Shown here in pieces: positions 25,277 to 38,100 of a stretch of 64,000 nucleotides of DNA. Made by a program: the position numbers and the translations under genes. How positions within the stretch are numbered: the stretch's first letter is position 1; each line of letters begins with the position of its first letter. This DNA is from Wyeomyia smithii (lineage: Eukaryota; Arthropoda; Insecta; Diptera; Culicidae), in NCBI RefSeq assembly GCF_029784165.1, contig NC_073696.1:151805391-151869390 (forward strand). The letters are read 5' to 3'. The notes under the pieces were generated by a model that worked only from the letters and a program-made list of their open reading frames with translations, was not told the DNA's origin and did not search any database.

Positions 25277-26554
25277 TTAAAGGGGATCAGTTATGTGAAA
25301 ATTTTCAAGCATCCAGTCCACAATTTCTGAAAACTTCAGCGGTTCTGGCTGAGTCTTGGACGAAAAAAAAGGAACAGTTGGGCATTTTGATGTTCCTGTA
25401 AGTGCTGGAAACTCCTTGTGGGAATTAAGTTTGGTCAGTCCTGGAGGGATGTGCTTCGGATTTTCAACAGCACTTTTTTGTTTGGGAATATTTGCCATTT
25501 CAGATGGGGATCTCCTTTGACCTTTTCTAGGAAGTTTAGGAGAAGAGAGGTTTTTTCTCTTCCTAGACTTCCCGGGTTCAGCGAAAGAAGGTTCCCCGAC
25601 TGAATCGTCAGAATCAGGCTCGTCGGATGACAATACCTCGAAAAGGTTTAGGGAAATCAGTTTGGCGGCAGCGGTCTCCTTGAGCATCTCTGCGTAAGTG
25701 CGTTTAGAGCGCTCTTTCAAAGACCGCTTGATTTTGTCTTGGCGCTGTTTGTACGCGGGGCATGCGGACAGCTCATGCGGAGTTTGCCCACAATAAAGGC
25801 ACTTTTCAGCACCCCTATCGCATGCGTCATCCGCATGTTGCTCTCCGCATTTGCCACAGCGTTCTTTATTGTCGCAGTGGGAGGCCGTATGTCCCAACTG
25901 CTTGCACTTAAGGCAATTCATTACCCACGGCACAAACATGCGCACGGGTAGACGCACCTTGTTCACGAGTACGTAGCTTGGCAGTGCAGACCCGGCGAAA
26001 GTCACCCGAAACGAGTCTGATTGGGTGTAAGTTTTTACACCCTTGTCGAGCGACACTGAGTGTAATCGCTTACTACCTAAAATCTTAACCGGCTGAATGC
26101 CGGAATCCTTGGAACGGCTGGTTCCAGCTTTCAGCAGATCCTCGACAGTCAAACTCGAGTCGGTGACAACGCCATCGATCTCTACTACGCGAGCTGGGAT
26201 GTACACGTGGTATTCCCGCGTAAAAAGCTCAAAAGCAGCAATCTCGTTTGCTTGCTTGAGGCATGACACTGATACACGCAGATTATTCGGGCGTACTTTT
26301 GTAATTTCTGTAACGACTTTGAACCATTTAGCCAGATCCCGTGAGATTTGCATTGTATTTAATGCTTTCACTTTCGGCCGGAAAAATACAGTTCACGGCC
26401 CGACGGAATCTTCAGGGTACAGCTTCACCCGATGGATCAGCTCACGTGAGTCTCCTGTTCCGACTCGCGGAACCTTGTACCCGCCCGGATTGGGCTGGAG
26501 AACGGTAGAAGTTCCACCTTCAGAATCACAGGAGTCGGTTTCTTCGTCGTCCAT
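25277..26554 (-). pseudogene. I-clade ORF1, gag-like protein with three zinc knuckles (copy F)
   Basis: ORF1 binds element RNA. The ATG at 26554 (MDDEETDS) matches the start in the copy at 42168. An in-frame TGA at 26395-26393 (GP then stop, before TVFFRPKVKALN) interrupts it; after that 364 codons are open to 25277. Three Cys-His knuckles lie in the middle: CLKCKQLGHTASHC, CGKCGEQHADDAC and CLYCGQTPHELSAC. The C-terminal part is basic and Ser/Pro-rich. A single nonsense change separates it from an intact ORF. Confidence 0.82.
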
Positions 26555-26950
26555 TTCGGACGAAAGAATCAAATCCGCGAGCTCAAATATAGAGCCGGCA
26601 CGGTAGAAAAAAAAAAAACAAGAAAAAAGAAACTACTTAACTCAGTTAGCCGCTCTCCTTCGCAATAAGTCCAGTCACAGCGGTTCGTTGATGTTGCTTC
26701 TGCTGCTTATGTGTAGCCTTTTGTCCTAACAGCAGCTTCTCTGTGCTGCCATCGGGTTAGCCGGCACCCGGCGGTGCGATAAATTTGCTTCTTTCGCTTT
26801 ACTGCAAACTATTGTTTGCACAACACAGGACAACTCGATAATCACACGCGCCGTACACACGCTATATAGGTTGAAGCGTGTCTATTCTTTTTTGTATAGT
26901 CTGATAGCTTAACAGCGGAGTAGGCAACAACGATCCTATCTCCACTGAGG
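26555..26950 (-). other. 5' leader of I-clade copy F (edge approximate)
   Basis: It shares GGAGAGCGGCT and AAGTAGTTT blocks with the 390-bp leader of the copy at 41778-42167. The exact 5' end is not visible to me. Confidence 0.5.
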
Positions 26951-26990
26951 TATAATTCCAACTGGGGTTCTCGCCCTTGTTTTATTCTTG

Positions 26991-28096
26991 TACACCCAAC
27001 GCAAACGGGGAACATTTCATTACTTTAGGGCAATTTTTTATTACTTTCTGTGTCTTATGACTGCGCATTATACTTGTGTATAATATAGTAACAAACAAAA
27101 AGTAATAAAAATTATGACGGCCACACGCTTGTATGTGTTTCTGCAGGAGAACATACAGCTAAGCACCGCAATGCATGTGTTAGCAAGACTTCACTCGCTG
27201 CATTTGTATTGATGCAACGATCTGGTTCATTTTTGTCCCCTTCATCCACACATAATCAGAATCTCAACCGTCAACCTCTAATGTCTAATTAGAAACACTT
27301 TCGTTTCGCCCCCCAGTGTTTACTTAAAATGGAAATATGTAATACTGTCTGACCAGAGTTGCCGAAGTTGCGAATATTGTTCTGGATGGGCATAAGTTTT
27401 GTATTTTCAAACAGGTCCAAATGTGTTTCCAAGAACCAATGATTGTGCTGTAGATAGTTTGCAAGAAAGCTAATGTTTTTGTTTTTCTCTAACGCAGTTT
27501 ACAGATCGTGATGTCATTTTAAGGCGCATTCCAAATCTTTGAAATCATCAACGTTTGCATACTCTATGACGGGGAAAATGCTGCTTGGCAGCTCTTGTCA
27601 TATTTTTTCGCTACTCCGTATGCACACAACGAGCGAACTAATACACGCACACCGGATAAATTGTAGATTGAAGCAACTTGTAAGGCCTCTGCCAGGCTGA
27701 ACGCCAACACGAGCGATGGGGCGAGATTTTTGCCGTAGGCTAATTAACAGCTCTACTTACGGCTGTTTATTTACCTACGGCAAGAATCTCGCCTGAACGC
27801 TCGCGTTGGCATTCAGCCTAGCAGAGGCCTAATATGTGCAACAATTGCGACTGTGTGTGATTTTTTTTTGACTTGAGACGGAAAGAGAGCGTTTTTCGAC
27901 AGAAAAAAATTTGCATGTGGTTAAAACGACCATTATTAGATAGTCGTACTTCCGTAACACATGCTAAATATATGACAGTATGTGTTGTTACTTGACTGGG
28001 GAAGAATTTTATTGCCTTGTAAGTAATGGATTTGTTACCTAAAAGGCAATTTTGCGCTATTGCTTTTAAAGTAATAAGGAAAAGTTTTGGGTGTAT
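26991..28096. mobile_element. Possible 1.1-kb DNA element with TACACCCAA ends
   Basis: TACACCCAA at 26991 is mirrored by TTGGGTGTA at 28088-28096. Behind each end an ATTACTTTA block and a GCAAT block follow in the same order. There is no coding capacity inside. It contains the 148-bp palindrome at 27683-27830. Short ends and no clear target duplication keep this tentative. Confidence 0.3.
27683..27830. repeat. 148-bp near-perfect palindrome (hairpin 3)
   Basis: Outer ends AGGCCTCTGCCA and AGCAGAGGCCT match hairpin 2 at 9431. The inner arms are different sequence but still complementary (GGCGAGATTTTTGCCGTAGG against CCTACGGCAAGAATCTCGCC). The centre again carries ACAGCTCTAC. Length is identical to hairpin 2. 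Confidence 0.9.
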
Positions 28097-28432
28097 AAAT
28101 TTAGATATTCTTTATTTATGAACGTTTCGATCTCTTTCAAACGTTCCATTTACCGGTTTAAGAAATATACATTATACATTATGTTTTTATACATTAAAAT
28201 GATATTGATAGAGACTGTTATAAAAATTAATACCTACAATAATTACAATGATTAATACAAGTTATAATTTAACTTATCTGTCGCCATGCTGCTGCTATCG
28301 TGATTACAGGCTGAATAATGTCGATCCTTGGCAACTGCAGACTGATGAACATTCGTTGCTCGTTGTTTTATTTTTCATTGTTTACCTCTTTGAACGAGGT
28401 AGCTGCCCATAAATATTTTTTTTGGGCGTAGA

Positions 28433-28816
28433 ATACGTCTTACGGCAACATATACAGGGACCCAACTTCAATACAGGGATCCAATTTCAAAACCGAAAAC
28501 ATCGAGAGCGTCACGAAAATTGTCCAATTTCAAACGTTTGAAACGCAGTTAGTTTCCAACCGATTTCTGTCATTTTTGTAGCAATCGATTGGAAAATCAT
28601 TTGAGCACCCGTCCAAATGCAGAAAATTGTTATCTGATTGTTCGTACTATTGTACTATTGACAATCGTTGAACATTGTCGAAACGCAAATTTCGACTTTT
28701 GATTGGTCGCTTGCTGCTTTTCCCTAAAAAGGACGACAGAATGGAGTACCTAGTTATCCAGGAATGCACTCTTTGGGCTATATAATAGACTGTTTCTCTT
28801 CAAGCAAATCAGTTTA
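28433..28816 (+). promoter_or_regulatory. Promoter-like module (plus strand) with CCAAT, TATA and initiator-like site
   Basis: It starts GTAGAATACGTC and aligns with the modules of the structured blocks over about 350 bp, including TGTACTATTGACAA and AGCAATCGATTGGAAAATC. TTGATTGGTCGC lies at about 28699. GGCTATATAATAG is at 28777-28789, and an arthropod-initiator-like TCAGTTT follows about 30 bp later near 28810. There is no protein gene within 1 kb downstream; a GTGTGGC minisatellite follows at 28919. Confidence 0.5.
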
Positions 28817-28918
28817 CTAGTAGCAGGCAACAGCAGCGGACATCCCCGATGGCAGTAGGTGAAGGCAGCGGGCCACCATCATCCAGCTTGTATGTATATA
28901 TAGGGTGTGTGCACATAA

Positions 28919-29281
28919 CGTGTGTCGCTAGCTATATAAGCTGTGTGGCTAGCGTGTGGGGCTTGCTGTGTAGCGTGTGTAGCTTGCTATATAGCGTGTG
29001 GCTTGCTATATAGCGTGCTTGTCCGTGCATGTCTATAGCGTGTGTGGCTTGCCATATAGGGTGCGTGGCTTGCTATGTAGCGTGTGTGGCTTGCTATATA
29101 GTTTGTGGCTAGCGTGTGTGGCTTGCTATATAGCGTGCATGTCTATAGCATGTGTGGCTTGCTATGTAGCGTGTGTGGCTTGCTATATAGCGTGCGTGGC
29201 GAGCTATATGGCGTGTGAATGTCCATAGCGTATCTGTGCATATTAATAGCGTGTGTGGCTTGCTATAAAGCGTGGGTGGCT
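28919..29281 (+). repeat. Minisatellite of about 20-25 bp units (GTGTGGCTTGCTATATAGC)
   Basis: At least fifteen imperfect copies of a GCGTGTGTGGCTTGCTATATA-type unit lie in tandem, with unit lengths varying. The 76-codon frame over 28998-29228 is only the translation of the repeat. Confidence 0.92.
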
Positions 29282-29990
29282 AGTAGTATTAAAATTTTCA
29301 TTTATAATTGCAATTAAATTACCCCATATTGAATTGATTTATCACTGTAAATCATTCCGAACTAAATCAAAAAATTGGCATGTTGAAAAACATCAATAAA
29401 TGGCATTGACAAACACAATTAACCTTTTTCGATTTCAGCTAAGCCTCAAAGTTTATCTGAAGAATTTTTGGTTTAGTGAGCCTGAATCACATAATTTTTT
29501 GCTCAAGTCATACTATTTGCAGCAATCAGTTGTAAAATTATCTACGCTATTGTAAAATGCAGAAAATTGTTATTTGAACTGTTGTACTATAGATGAGGAA
29601 TGCACTATTTGCTCTCGTCTATAGCCTCTTCGTAACCACTGCCTAAATTAGATATCTTAGTGCAGCTTGGTACAAAAGACAGCCTCAAAACAATTCAATT
29701 TCATTCTTGTTTTGGATACGGCAGTAAGTGAAACCGCGTAGCTGCACATAACTTCTGCTGTTGTTCATTGTCGTTACCGGTGCCAGCTATGTCATCTAGA
29801 GGTAAATGTCATCTAGAGCAGAGAGAACATTAAATTAACTAACCCCAATTGAGTGTATTCCCAAACCTATTCCAAGGAATACATTGACATAACTGTCGTA
29901 TTCTGCGTTAACTCTGCGGTCGTGTCTTATAAACAACCTCTTCAACTTTTTCAATGTTGGTTCGCGTTATTCACTCGTATTTCTTACAAA
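29282..29990. other. Spacer with a partial promoter-like module
   Basis: Bases about 29510-29625 repeat a piece of the module found at 28580-28790 (AAAATGCAGAAAATTGTTAT, TGTTGTACTAT, GAGGAATGCACT) but lack the CCAAT box. The rest shows nothing recognisable. Confidence 0.45.
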
Positions 29991-30019
29991 CTCTTGCAAT
30001 CTTTAGGGCACGCTTGTTG

Positions 30020-31840
30020 ATTCTTTGCTTCAGCATGCCGTACGCGGTCAGTAGAAATTGCAACACCGTCGCGCACAATATTATCCACAAGCTGCACTAT
30101 GAATGACCACTTAGCAACTTTCGCCGAAATTAGAACGGATACTACTCTAGAAGATACGATTTTCGTTTGTGGTGACTACAATCAACCACGCATGCAATGG
30201 ATGAGTGGCATTGACGGTATTTATTGTAGTAATGGAAACCAACTTCCTCAATCAAGTAGTATTTTACTAGATGGCATGGATTTCATACATTTAAGCCAGG
30301 CAAATCTCGTACGCAACCACCTGAATCGTACACTTGATTTGGTTTTCTACACTTTTGAGCAAAAGTTAAGTGTCAATGTTTGCCCCGTTTTGCTTTTACC
30401 TATCGATAGTCACCACCCACCGTTAGAGATGTCTTTGCCCGGCGTCACTGATGTTATCGCACCAATTGTTGCCAATGCTGAGCGAACGTTTAATTACCGT
30501 AGGATCAATTTTGCTGCTTTACTTGCGTACCTGTCAACGGTGAATTGGGATCTGCTTTTTGCTTCTAGTGACGTTGATGATATGGCTGATAAGTTTAGAG
30601 ACGAAATATGCTCGTGGCTGCTGACAAATGTACCAACCAAACGTGCTGCAGCTTCGCCTGCGTGGAGTACACCGGGATCACGTACACTAAAACGTGAGCG
30701 TAACGTATGTCAACGTAGATTGCGGCGCCATTGAACACTCGAACACAAGTATAATTTTCAGGTAGCCAGTAACGCTTACCGTCGAGTTAACGCTGCACTC
30801 TATAAGTCGTACGTCCTGAGAATTCAATCGAGTCTTCGGCGCAATCCCAAAGGTTTTAGGAACTTTGTAAATTCCAAACGGAATACTTCTTCGATCCCAT
30901 CGAGTGTTTTTCTCGACGAAGAAACCGCCTCGACTGCTGCAACCACATGTAACCTTTTTGCCAGACATTTTGTTTCGGTCTTCAACTCAGGTTGTACATC
31001 TCAGCAGGATGCCGAGTACGCTGCCTCTGACGTCCCAGCTGATTTGGTCGATTTACGATCTTTCGTCATTACTAATGAAATGGTTATGAAGCAGCGAAGA
31101 AATTGAAGTGCTTCTATTCACCTGGTCCAGATGGAGTTCCAGCTGTGGTTTTGACCCATTATATAGCTGCATTAGTAGATCCACTGTGCTTTTCATACCA
31201 CTGCTGGGTCCACTGCTTTTCATACTATTTTTTAACGATGCCACCCTATTGCTTGAGAATAACTGTAAACTGATTTATGCGGATGACCTGAAACTTTATT
31301 TCGTTCTGCGTTCCGTGGAGGATTGTGAACGTCTACAATTATTACTCAATATTTTTGCTAGTTGGTGTCAAAGAAATAAGCTATCTCTAAGTATTGGCAA
31401 ATGTGTAGTAATCACATTTCATCGCATATCCAAGCCTATTGAGTTTGCGTATGAAATTGATGGCGTTACATTCACGAGAGTAGATCAGTTAAACGACCTT
31501 GGCATCCTGCTAGATGCGAAATTGACGTTTGACCTTCATCGTTCAGCGGTTATATCCAAAGCGAGTCGTCAACTAGGATTTATCTCGAAAATAGCTTAGG
31601 ATTTTTCCGATCCCCACTGTTTCAAGGCACTATATTGTGCTCTAGTTCGTCCTCTTTTGGAAACTGCTGCTGTAGTATGGTGTCCACATCAAACCTCGTG
31701 GAGTATAAGAATCGAGCACATACAGAAACGTTTCCTCAGACTGGCCCTAAAAGATTTACCATGGCGCAATCCATCGGATCGGTCACGGATTTTGACTGTG
31801 TTTTCCCCATTTTTCTTCTTCACTGAATGTTCTAATTGTT
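30020..31840 (+). pseudogene. Decayed non-LTR endonuclease/reverse transcriptase element (copy J, CR1-like)
   Basis: Positions 30099-30734 encode the second half of an endonuclease (VCGDYNQP, then LPIDSHHPPLEM). After frameshifts a linker follows (KGFRNFVNSKR near 30860). The reverse transcriptase 3' half lies at about 31190-31760, with LLGPLLFILFFND, LIYADDLKLY (catalytic block) and LNDLGILLDAKL. Motifs A and B are largely deleted near 31100-31190. The layout resembles the better-preserved minus-strand element at 45434-49917 but in a distinct subfamily. No RNase H. Edges are approximate. Confidence 0.65.
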
Positions 31841-34002
31841 TCTGTCACTTTTATAGGCAGTCAAAAATTTTTTGAAATTTTAATTGTTTCTGTCACTTTT
31901 ATAGCAAGTTTCGAAAAATTTTTTATTACGCGCACAAAGTTCATATTTCATTAAGTTAGCACTCGGGTTGTTGTTGAAGTAGCGTATGGGTAAACGAGTT
32001 TGACTCGATGGTAACCGACATCAGAATAATTAGGATTTTCAACAATAGATTCCAAGCAGAGCGTTGCTTGTTCTTTCGTATCACACCGGTTTTAGCATCC
32101 TGGTTTAGCGTGACAGATGTCTACGTATACACCCGCGGTTTACGGCCATACCAAACACGGCTGATCAAACTGTCATCAGGCCTAGCGCTGCAATCACACC
32201 ACTTTGAGATGTCCTCTTCGTAAAGTTTATTCGCACCTTTTACTTTTCCTGCTTGATTTCCACTCCAGTTTTCACAATTCTTAAGTAAATAGCAACTGTG
32301 TTGCAGCAACAGATAAGGCAGATAAATGATCGATCTGCGATGTGCTGTAAAACTACACAAACAATTTGCACAAGTGCCACTGAAATGGGCGGTAAAATAA
32401 AGACACGAACGTCCGGGGGCACTGTTCACTATACACGTCTTATTGCTCGTTTTATGATTGATTTTCATTTTCAATGCCATACATAAAGACACGAACGCGC
32501 GGAGGCACTGTTCACTATGCACATCTTTTTGCTCGTTTTCCGAAAACTGGTCGCGCCGCTACACGGTCGCCATAAACTAACTTTGTTCGGGAGTCTTCTT
32601 TTTCGTTAAACTTAATAAACCGAAACAACCACTTTTGTGTTTCAAATCAGAATGATTTTATTTTCCTTCTCAAGTTTACAATTTAGTTCCTTAAGGCTAA
32701 GTTTCATTTCTTAATTCTAATACTACGAAATAGTGGGAGAAAACATAGCTACTTTATTTACTTGTCATCCAATCGTGGGCTAGCTTGATGACGCCGCCAC
32801 GATTGGTAATTAAAATACATAACACACAAACATACAGGCGTGCGCGGCAGGCGCAGTTGGCTTGTGTGTTGATTGTTTATTTTTCAGCCATATGCGCACA
32901 TCGCATTGGGCTTGGGATAGGTCTGGATAAGATATGGAATAGTGAAATTGGATACTCTCACTGGGGCGGTAAGGCATTATGCAACTCAAGTGCATTAGCT
33001 TTGTTATGCAACTTGTGAGGTTGGAAATAATTTATTGGCTGGGAAAGAACATGACCCAGATTAACTGCTGGACATGTTCTTTTGACTGGTGAGAAAGTTA
33101 AAGGATTTGTTAATCGTTTTGGGACTTGTGGGCAGCGATGGAAAAAAATCACCTCTAGCGATTTTGAATACATATAAAGGAAGCCTAAGATGCGTTGACA
33201 TCGTCGTCAGTATACGAATAACAAAGTATCGGTGTTGGTTCACTCTCTTTGCTTCCCTTTTTACGATATATTGCTTGTCGTTAGCGTACACCACAACATA
33301 TGGTTCTCAATGTGCACAACTCGGTATATGAAGTAATTCGTCTCTGTTACACAGAGCGATCAGATCTTGTTATGTTATTACCCATGAATAAGATTTATTG
33401 TCAGAAAAAGAAAGAAAATGACAATGTATGCTCTCCTACTCTCGCTCAAGTCAACCGCTGCCGAAGTAGTCCCTTCCCCCACACTTTCCTTCTCACCGCA
33501 CCACACCTCTGCTGCTGCTCAGGCGACATGATATTCTTCTGCTGCTATTCTTTGTTTCCCTAACGACCGGCATATGGAGAGACAAACGCAACGAGCGAAT
33601 CGCTTCTCAGAGTAGATGTAGTCAAGTCATGTGTTTATTTTCTCCCAGAAACCTACGCACCATATCATCATTTCATTATGTGTTGAGAGGATTCAAGTTT
33701 AGTCGCGGTCTGTAACAATTCATGATGTGTACATGTGGAGATTAAACGATGATTGCATCATATTCGTTTCGTTTCCATCACTGCTTGTGGGAATCTTGAG
33801 TGGTTTGGAAGTTATGGTTTGTGTGGGAAGTAAAGCAATACTTTGCTTTGGCTTTTCTTGGAAACATATGAGAAAAAGGTTTCTTTGGAACATATGAGAA
33901 AAAGGTAGATTTCGTTATTAATTTATGGCCTTGGGAAAGTTATTCGGAAGTTATGGGTAATTCATAAAATTCGTAAAATTCACATCTGGGGAATACCATA
34001 CA
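31841..34002. other. Unassigned 2.2-kb stretch
   Basis: I find no coding sequence I can support. Two small features stand out. A direct repeat of about 56 bp starts near 32397 and again near 32483 (AAAGACACGAACG, CACTGTTCACTAT). A short perfect hairpin lies at 32769-32806 (CCAATCGTGG with CCACGATTGG). The short frames here lack domains. Confidence 0.5.
32397..32541 (+). repeat. Tandem direct repeat, two copies, period about 86 bp
   Basis: TAAAGACACGAACG, GGCACTGTTCACTAT and TTGCTCGTTTT recur in the same order in both copies, with a few substitutions. Confidence 0.8.
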
Positions 34003-34675
34003 TTACTGGAAGCGAGGCTAACGATCTGCAAGGACCATTGAAAGATACCTTAGATAATTTGTCTGAATGGGCTCTTAAGCTGGGTATCGAATTCTCTCCG
34101 GAGAAAACTGAGCTGGTCGTTTTTTCTAGGAAGCATAACCCAGCTCAGCTGCAGCTCCTTCTAACGGGTAAAACAATCACTCAGGTTTTAGTCGCTAAAT
34201 ATCTCGGGGACTGGTTCGACTCTAAATGCACCTGGGCTTGTCATATTAGGTATCTAACACGAAAATGCCAACAGAGGATTAATTTTCTTCGTACGATTAC
34301 CGGAACCTGGTGGGGTGCCCACGGTTGCTCCTGCTTCCGCTCCGTCGCGAACACGCACATTATAAAATTAGAGAGAATACAATATCGTTGTTTGCGTATT
34401 GCCTTGGGCTGCATGCAGTCGACCCATACGATGAGTGTTGAAGTGTTAGCGGGTATTCTTCCGTTGAAACATCGTTTTTGGAATCTCTCTTACCGGTTGC
34501 TAATTCGATGCACAGTTATGAACCCATTAGTAATTGAAAATTTCGAAAGGCTGGTCGACCTTCAATCTCAATCCAGATTTATGACTTTATATTTTGACTA
34601 TATGGCTCAAGATATTAACCCTTCTTCATATGTTCCTTTCAATGTTGCCCTTTTAGATACTTCCCGGTCAACATT
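34003..34675 (+). pseudogene. I-clade ORF2 fragment (copy K, thumb and connection region)
   Basis: It encodes the region just after the catalytic aspartates (ANDLQGPLKDTLDNLSEW, EFSPEKTELVVF) through LIKLERIQYR-like sequence (here IIKLERIQYRC) to LLDTSRSTLL. About 19 residues are missing between WWGAH and GCSCF. Unlike copies E and F, codons here read GSEAND where those copies have a stop, so this is the ancestral state. It is more diverged than E, F or G and is cut at both ends. Confidence 0.75.
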
Positions 34676-35129
<454 letters not shown>

Positions 35130-35135
35130 GCGAGA

Positions 35136-38100
35136 GTGATACAGCTAAATTTGAACCACTGCTTCGCGGCTCAGCAACTGCTATACCAAGCAGTCACTGA
35201 GTCGTTGTCGGACATCGCCATAATCTCGGACCCCTACCGAATTCCTTCCGGAAACGGTAACTGGATTTCGGACGGGTCCGGTATGGCGGCAATATGGACG
35301 ACGAGCAGGTTCCCGGTTCAAGAGATAGTGTCAACTTCAAACGAAGGATACGCGGTTGCCAAGGTGAACGGAGTGTACTACTGCAGCTGCTATGCTCCGC
35401 CTCGTTGGTCTACCGAGCAGTTCGCAAGGATGATCGACCGAGCCACCGTGGAGCTGATCGGTCTATCACCGTTGGTAGTGGCGGGCGACTTCAACGCATG
35501 GGCAACTGAGTGGGGAAGTCGACGCACAAACCAGAGAGGCCGGATCTTGTTGGAGGCTTTGGCGAAGCTCAACATAGATCTGGCCAACGTCGGCTTGAAG
35601 AGCACCTTCAGTAGAAACGGCGCGGAGTCGATCATCGATGTGACATTCTGTAGTCCAGGATTGATCACGAACTGGAGGGTAGACGATGGCTACACTCATA
35701 GCGACCACCTGGCGGTCTGTTATAGCGTAGACTGTAAAACGAGACCGCATGTGGCGAGTAGAATTAACACTCCAGCTCCTCGCGGGTGGAGGATATCACA
35801 CTTCAACGAAGAGGTATTTGCGGAAGCAATTAGACTAGAACACGAGGCGAGCAGAACTCGTAACCTGAGCGCTGATCAACTTGTTGCATTACTTTCACGG
35901 GCGTGCGACGCCACTATGCCTAGGAACCGCCAGCCTAGGCATGGAAGGCCACCAGTCTACTGGTGGACCGACGCGATAGCGGACCTCCGCAGAGCGTGTC
36001 TTCAAGCGAGAAGAAGGATTCAACGTGCGCGAACCGACGAAGAAAGGGAAGATCGTCGAGGGGCATTCAGTTCCGCAAAAGCGGCGCTTAAGAGAGCAAT
36101 AAAAGCTAGTAAACGTGCGTGCTTCGAAAGACTGTGCGCTAGTGCCAACACTAACCCGTGGGGCAACGCCTATAGGATGGTGATGGCCAAGACTAAGGGT
36201 GCGATGGCGCCCGCAGAAAAATCACCAGCGATGCTTGAGCGGATCATAGAGGGACTCTTTCCACGCCACGAGCCAAATCCTTGGCCTCCGGCTGGCGAGT
36301 CACTTCACCGACGTTCCAGTATCTCAAACTCAGACCAGAGGTGGTCGGCCAACCTGCCGAACACCCAATATATGAGTGACGGCGTTAGCCGTGCTGAGGC
36401 AGAGGAGGCGGAAACGGTTACGAATGAGGAACTCATCGCAATCGCCAACTCCCTGAAGGTGAGCAAGGCACCGGGATTGGATGGGATTCCGAATCTGGCT
36501 GTGAAGAAGGCCATCAAAGAGGCCCCCAGACTATTCCGGGAAGTCATGCAGAAGTGCCTGGATGACTGTACATTCCCAGAGAGATGGAAGCGACAGAAGC
36601 TGGTCTTATTGCCGAAGACAGGGAAACCACCTGGTGACCCGTCGGCATACAGACCGATATGTCTGCTCGATACGGCGGGTAAGGTGCTCGAGAAGGTTAT
36701 TCTCAATAGACTGGTTAGGTACACCGAAAGTGCAAACGGTCTGTCGAGTAACCAGTTCGGCTTCCGAAAAGGCAAGTCTACGGTGGATGCTATTCTGTCC
36801 GTCACCAAAACAGCAGAGGTAGCACTCCAGCGTAAAAGATGGGGCATTCGCTATTGCGCAATCGTCACGTTGGACGTGAAAAATGCGTTCAATAGTGTTA
36901 GCTGGGATTCCATAGCCCACTCGCTTCGGAAACTAGACATTCCGGTATCTTTGTACAGGATTCTGGGTAATTATTTCCAGAATCGTGTGCTAGTTTACAG
37001 CACAGACGAGGGTCAAAAATGTGTCCCAATTACCGCAGGGATTCCACAAGGTTCCATCCTGGGCCCGGTACTGTGGAATATCATGTACGATGAAGTGCTG
37101 AAACTAAAGCTCCCCCAAGGGGTTGTGATCGTTGGGTTTGCGGACGACATCACACTTGAGGTCTACGGCGAGTCGATCGAGGAGGTTGAGTTGACGGCTT
37201 CGCACTCTATAAGCGTCGTCGAGGACTGGATGCGCTCCAAAAAACTGGAGCTTGCGCATCATAAGACGGAGATTTCAGTTGTCAATAACCGCAAGTCGAA
37301 GCAACAGGCGTTGATCAGTGTCGGGAATTGCACCATCGCCTCTAAGCGCTCCCTGAAGCTGCTGGGGGTGATGATCGATGACAAGCTCGCCTTCGGGAGC
37401 CATGTCGAATATGCCTGTAAGAGGGCTTCAATGGCTATTGCAGCATTATCTCGCATGATGTCCAATAGCTCTGCAGTGTACGGCAGCAAGCGGAAACTTC
37501 TAGCTAGCGTGACTTCGTCCATACTGAGATACGGCGGGCCAGTGTGGTCCAAAGCACTAGGTACTAGTAAACATCGGGGTAAGTTGGAAAGTACCTACAG
37601 GCTCATGTGCCTGAGGGTTGCGAGCGCGTATCGAACTGTGTCATACGACGCAATCTGCGTCCTGTCCGGCATGATGCCTATCAGCATAGCCATTAAGGAG
37701 GACGTAGAATGCTTCGATCAACGTGACACAAGGGGCATACGAGGTATCAGAAGATCATTCTCGATGATCAGATGGCAGCAGGAGTGGTCCAATTCCGTGA
37801 AGGGTAGATGGACGCATCGACTTATTCCGGATGTATCCGGATGGGTCGGGAGGCGCCATGGAGAAGTGAACTTCCATCTGACACAGATTCTGTCAGGCCA
37901 TGGTTGCTTTAGGCAGTATCTACACAGATTCGGGCATGCGGGGTCCCCCATGTGTCCCGAGTGCGCGGAAGCGGAAGAGACTGCTGAGCATGTCTTCTTC
38001 GTGTGCCCTCGTTTTGTGCATACGCGGAGCGACATGATGGTAGTGAGCGGGCCAGACACCACTCCGGACAACCTAGTTCGGAGGATGTGTAAAGACCCAA

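Larger units (their letters stand above)
21798..26950 (-). mobile_element. I-clade non-LTR element copy F (near full length; 5' edge approximate)
   Basis: From right to left: leader, ORF1, ORF2 with endonuclease, reverse transcriptase and RNase H, then 3' UTR ending in a tail (T-run 21798-21806 on this strand). Its 3' half is almost identical to copy E in mirror orientation. The 5' edge is estimated from similarity of the leader to that of the copy starting at 41778. Confidence 0.82.

Noticed and set aside
28998..29228. Cys-rich 76-codon plus-strand frame
   Set aside because: It is the translation of a minisatellite.
32785..33563. Several short overlapping frames on both strands
   Set aside because: No domains, no codon-use signal visible and they overlap one another; treated as chance.
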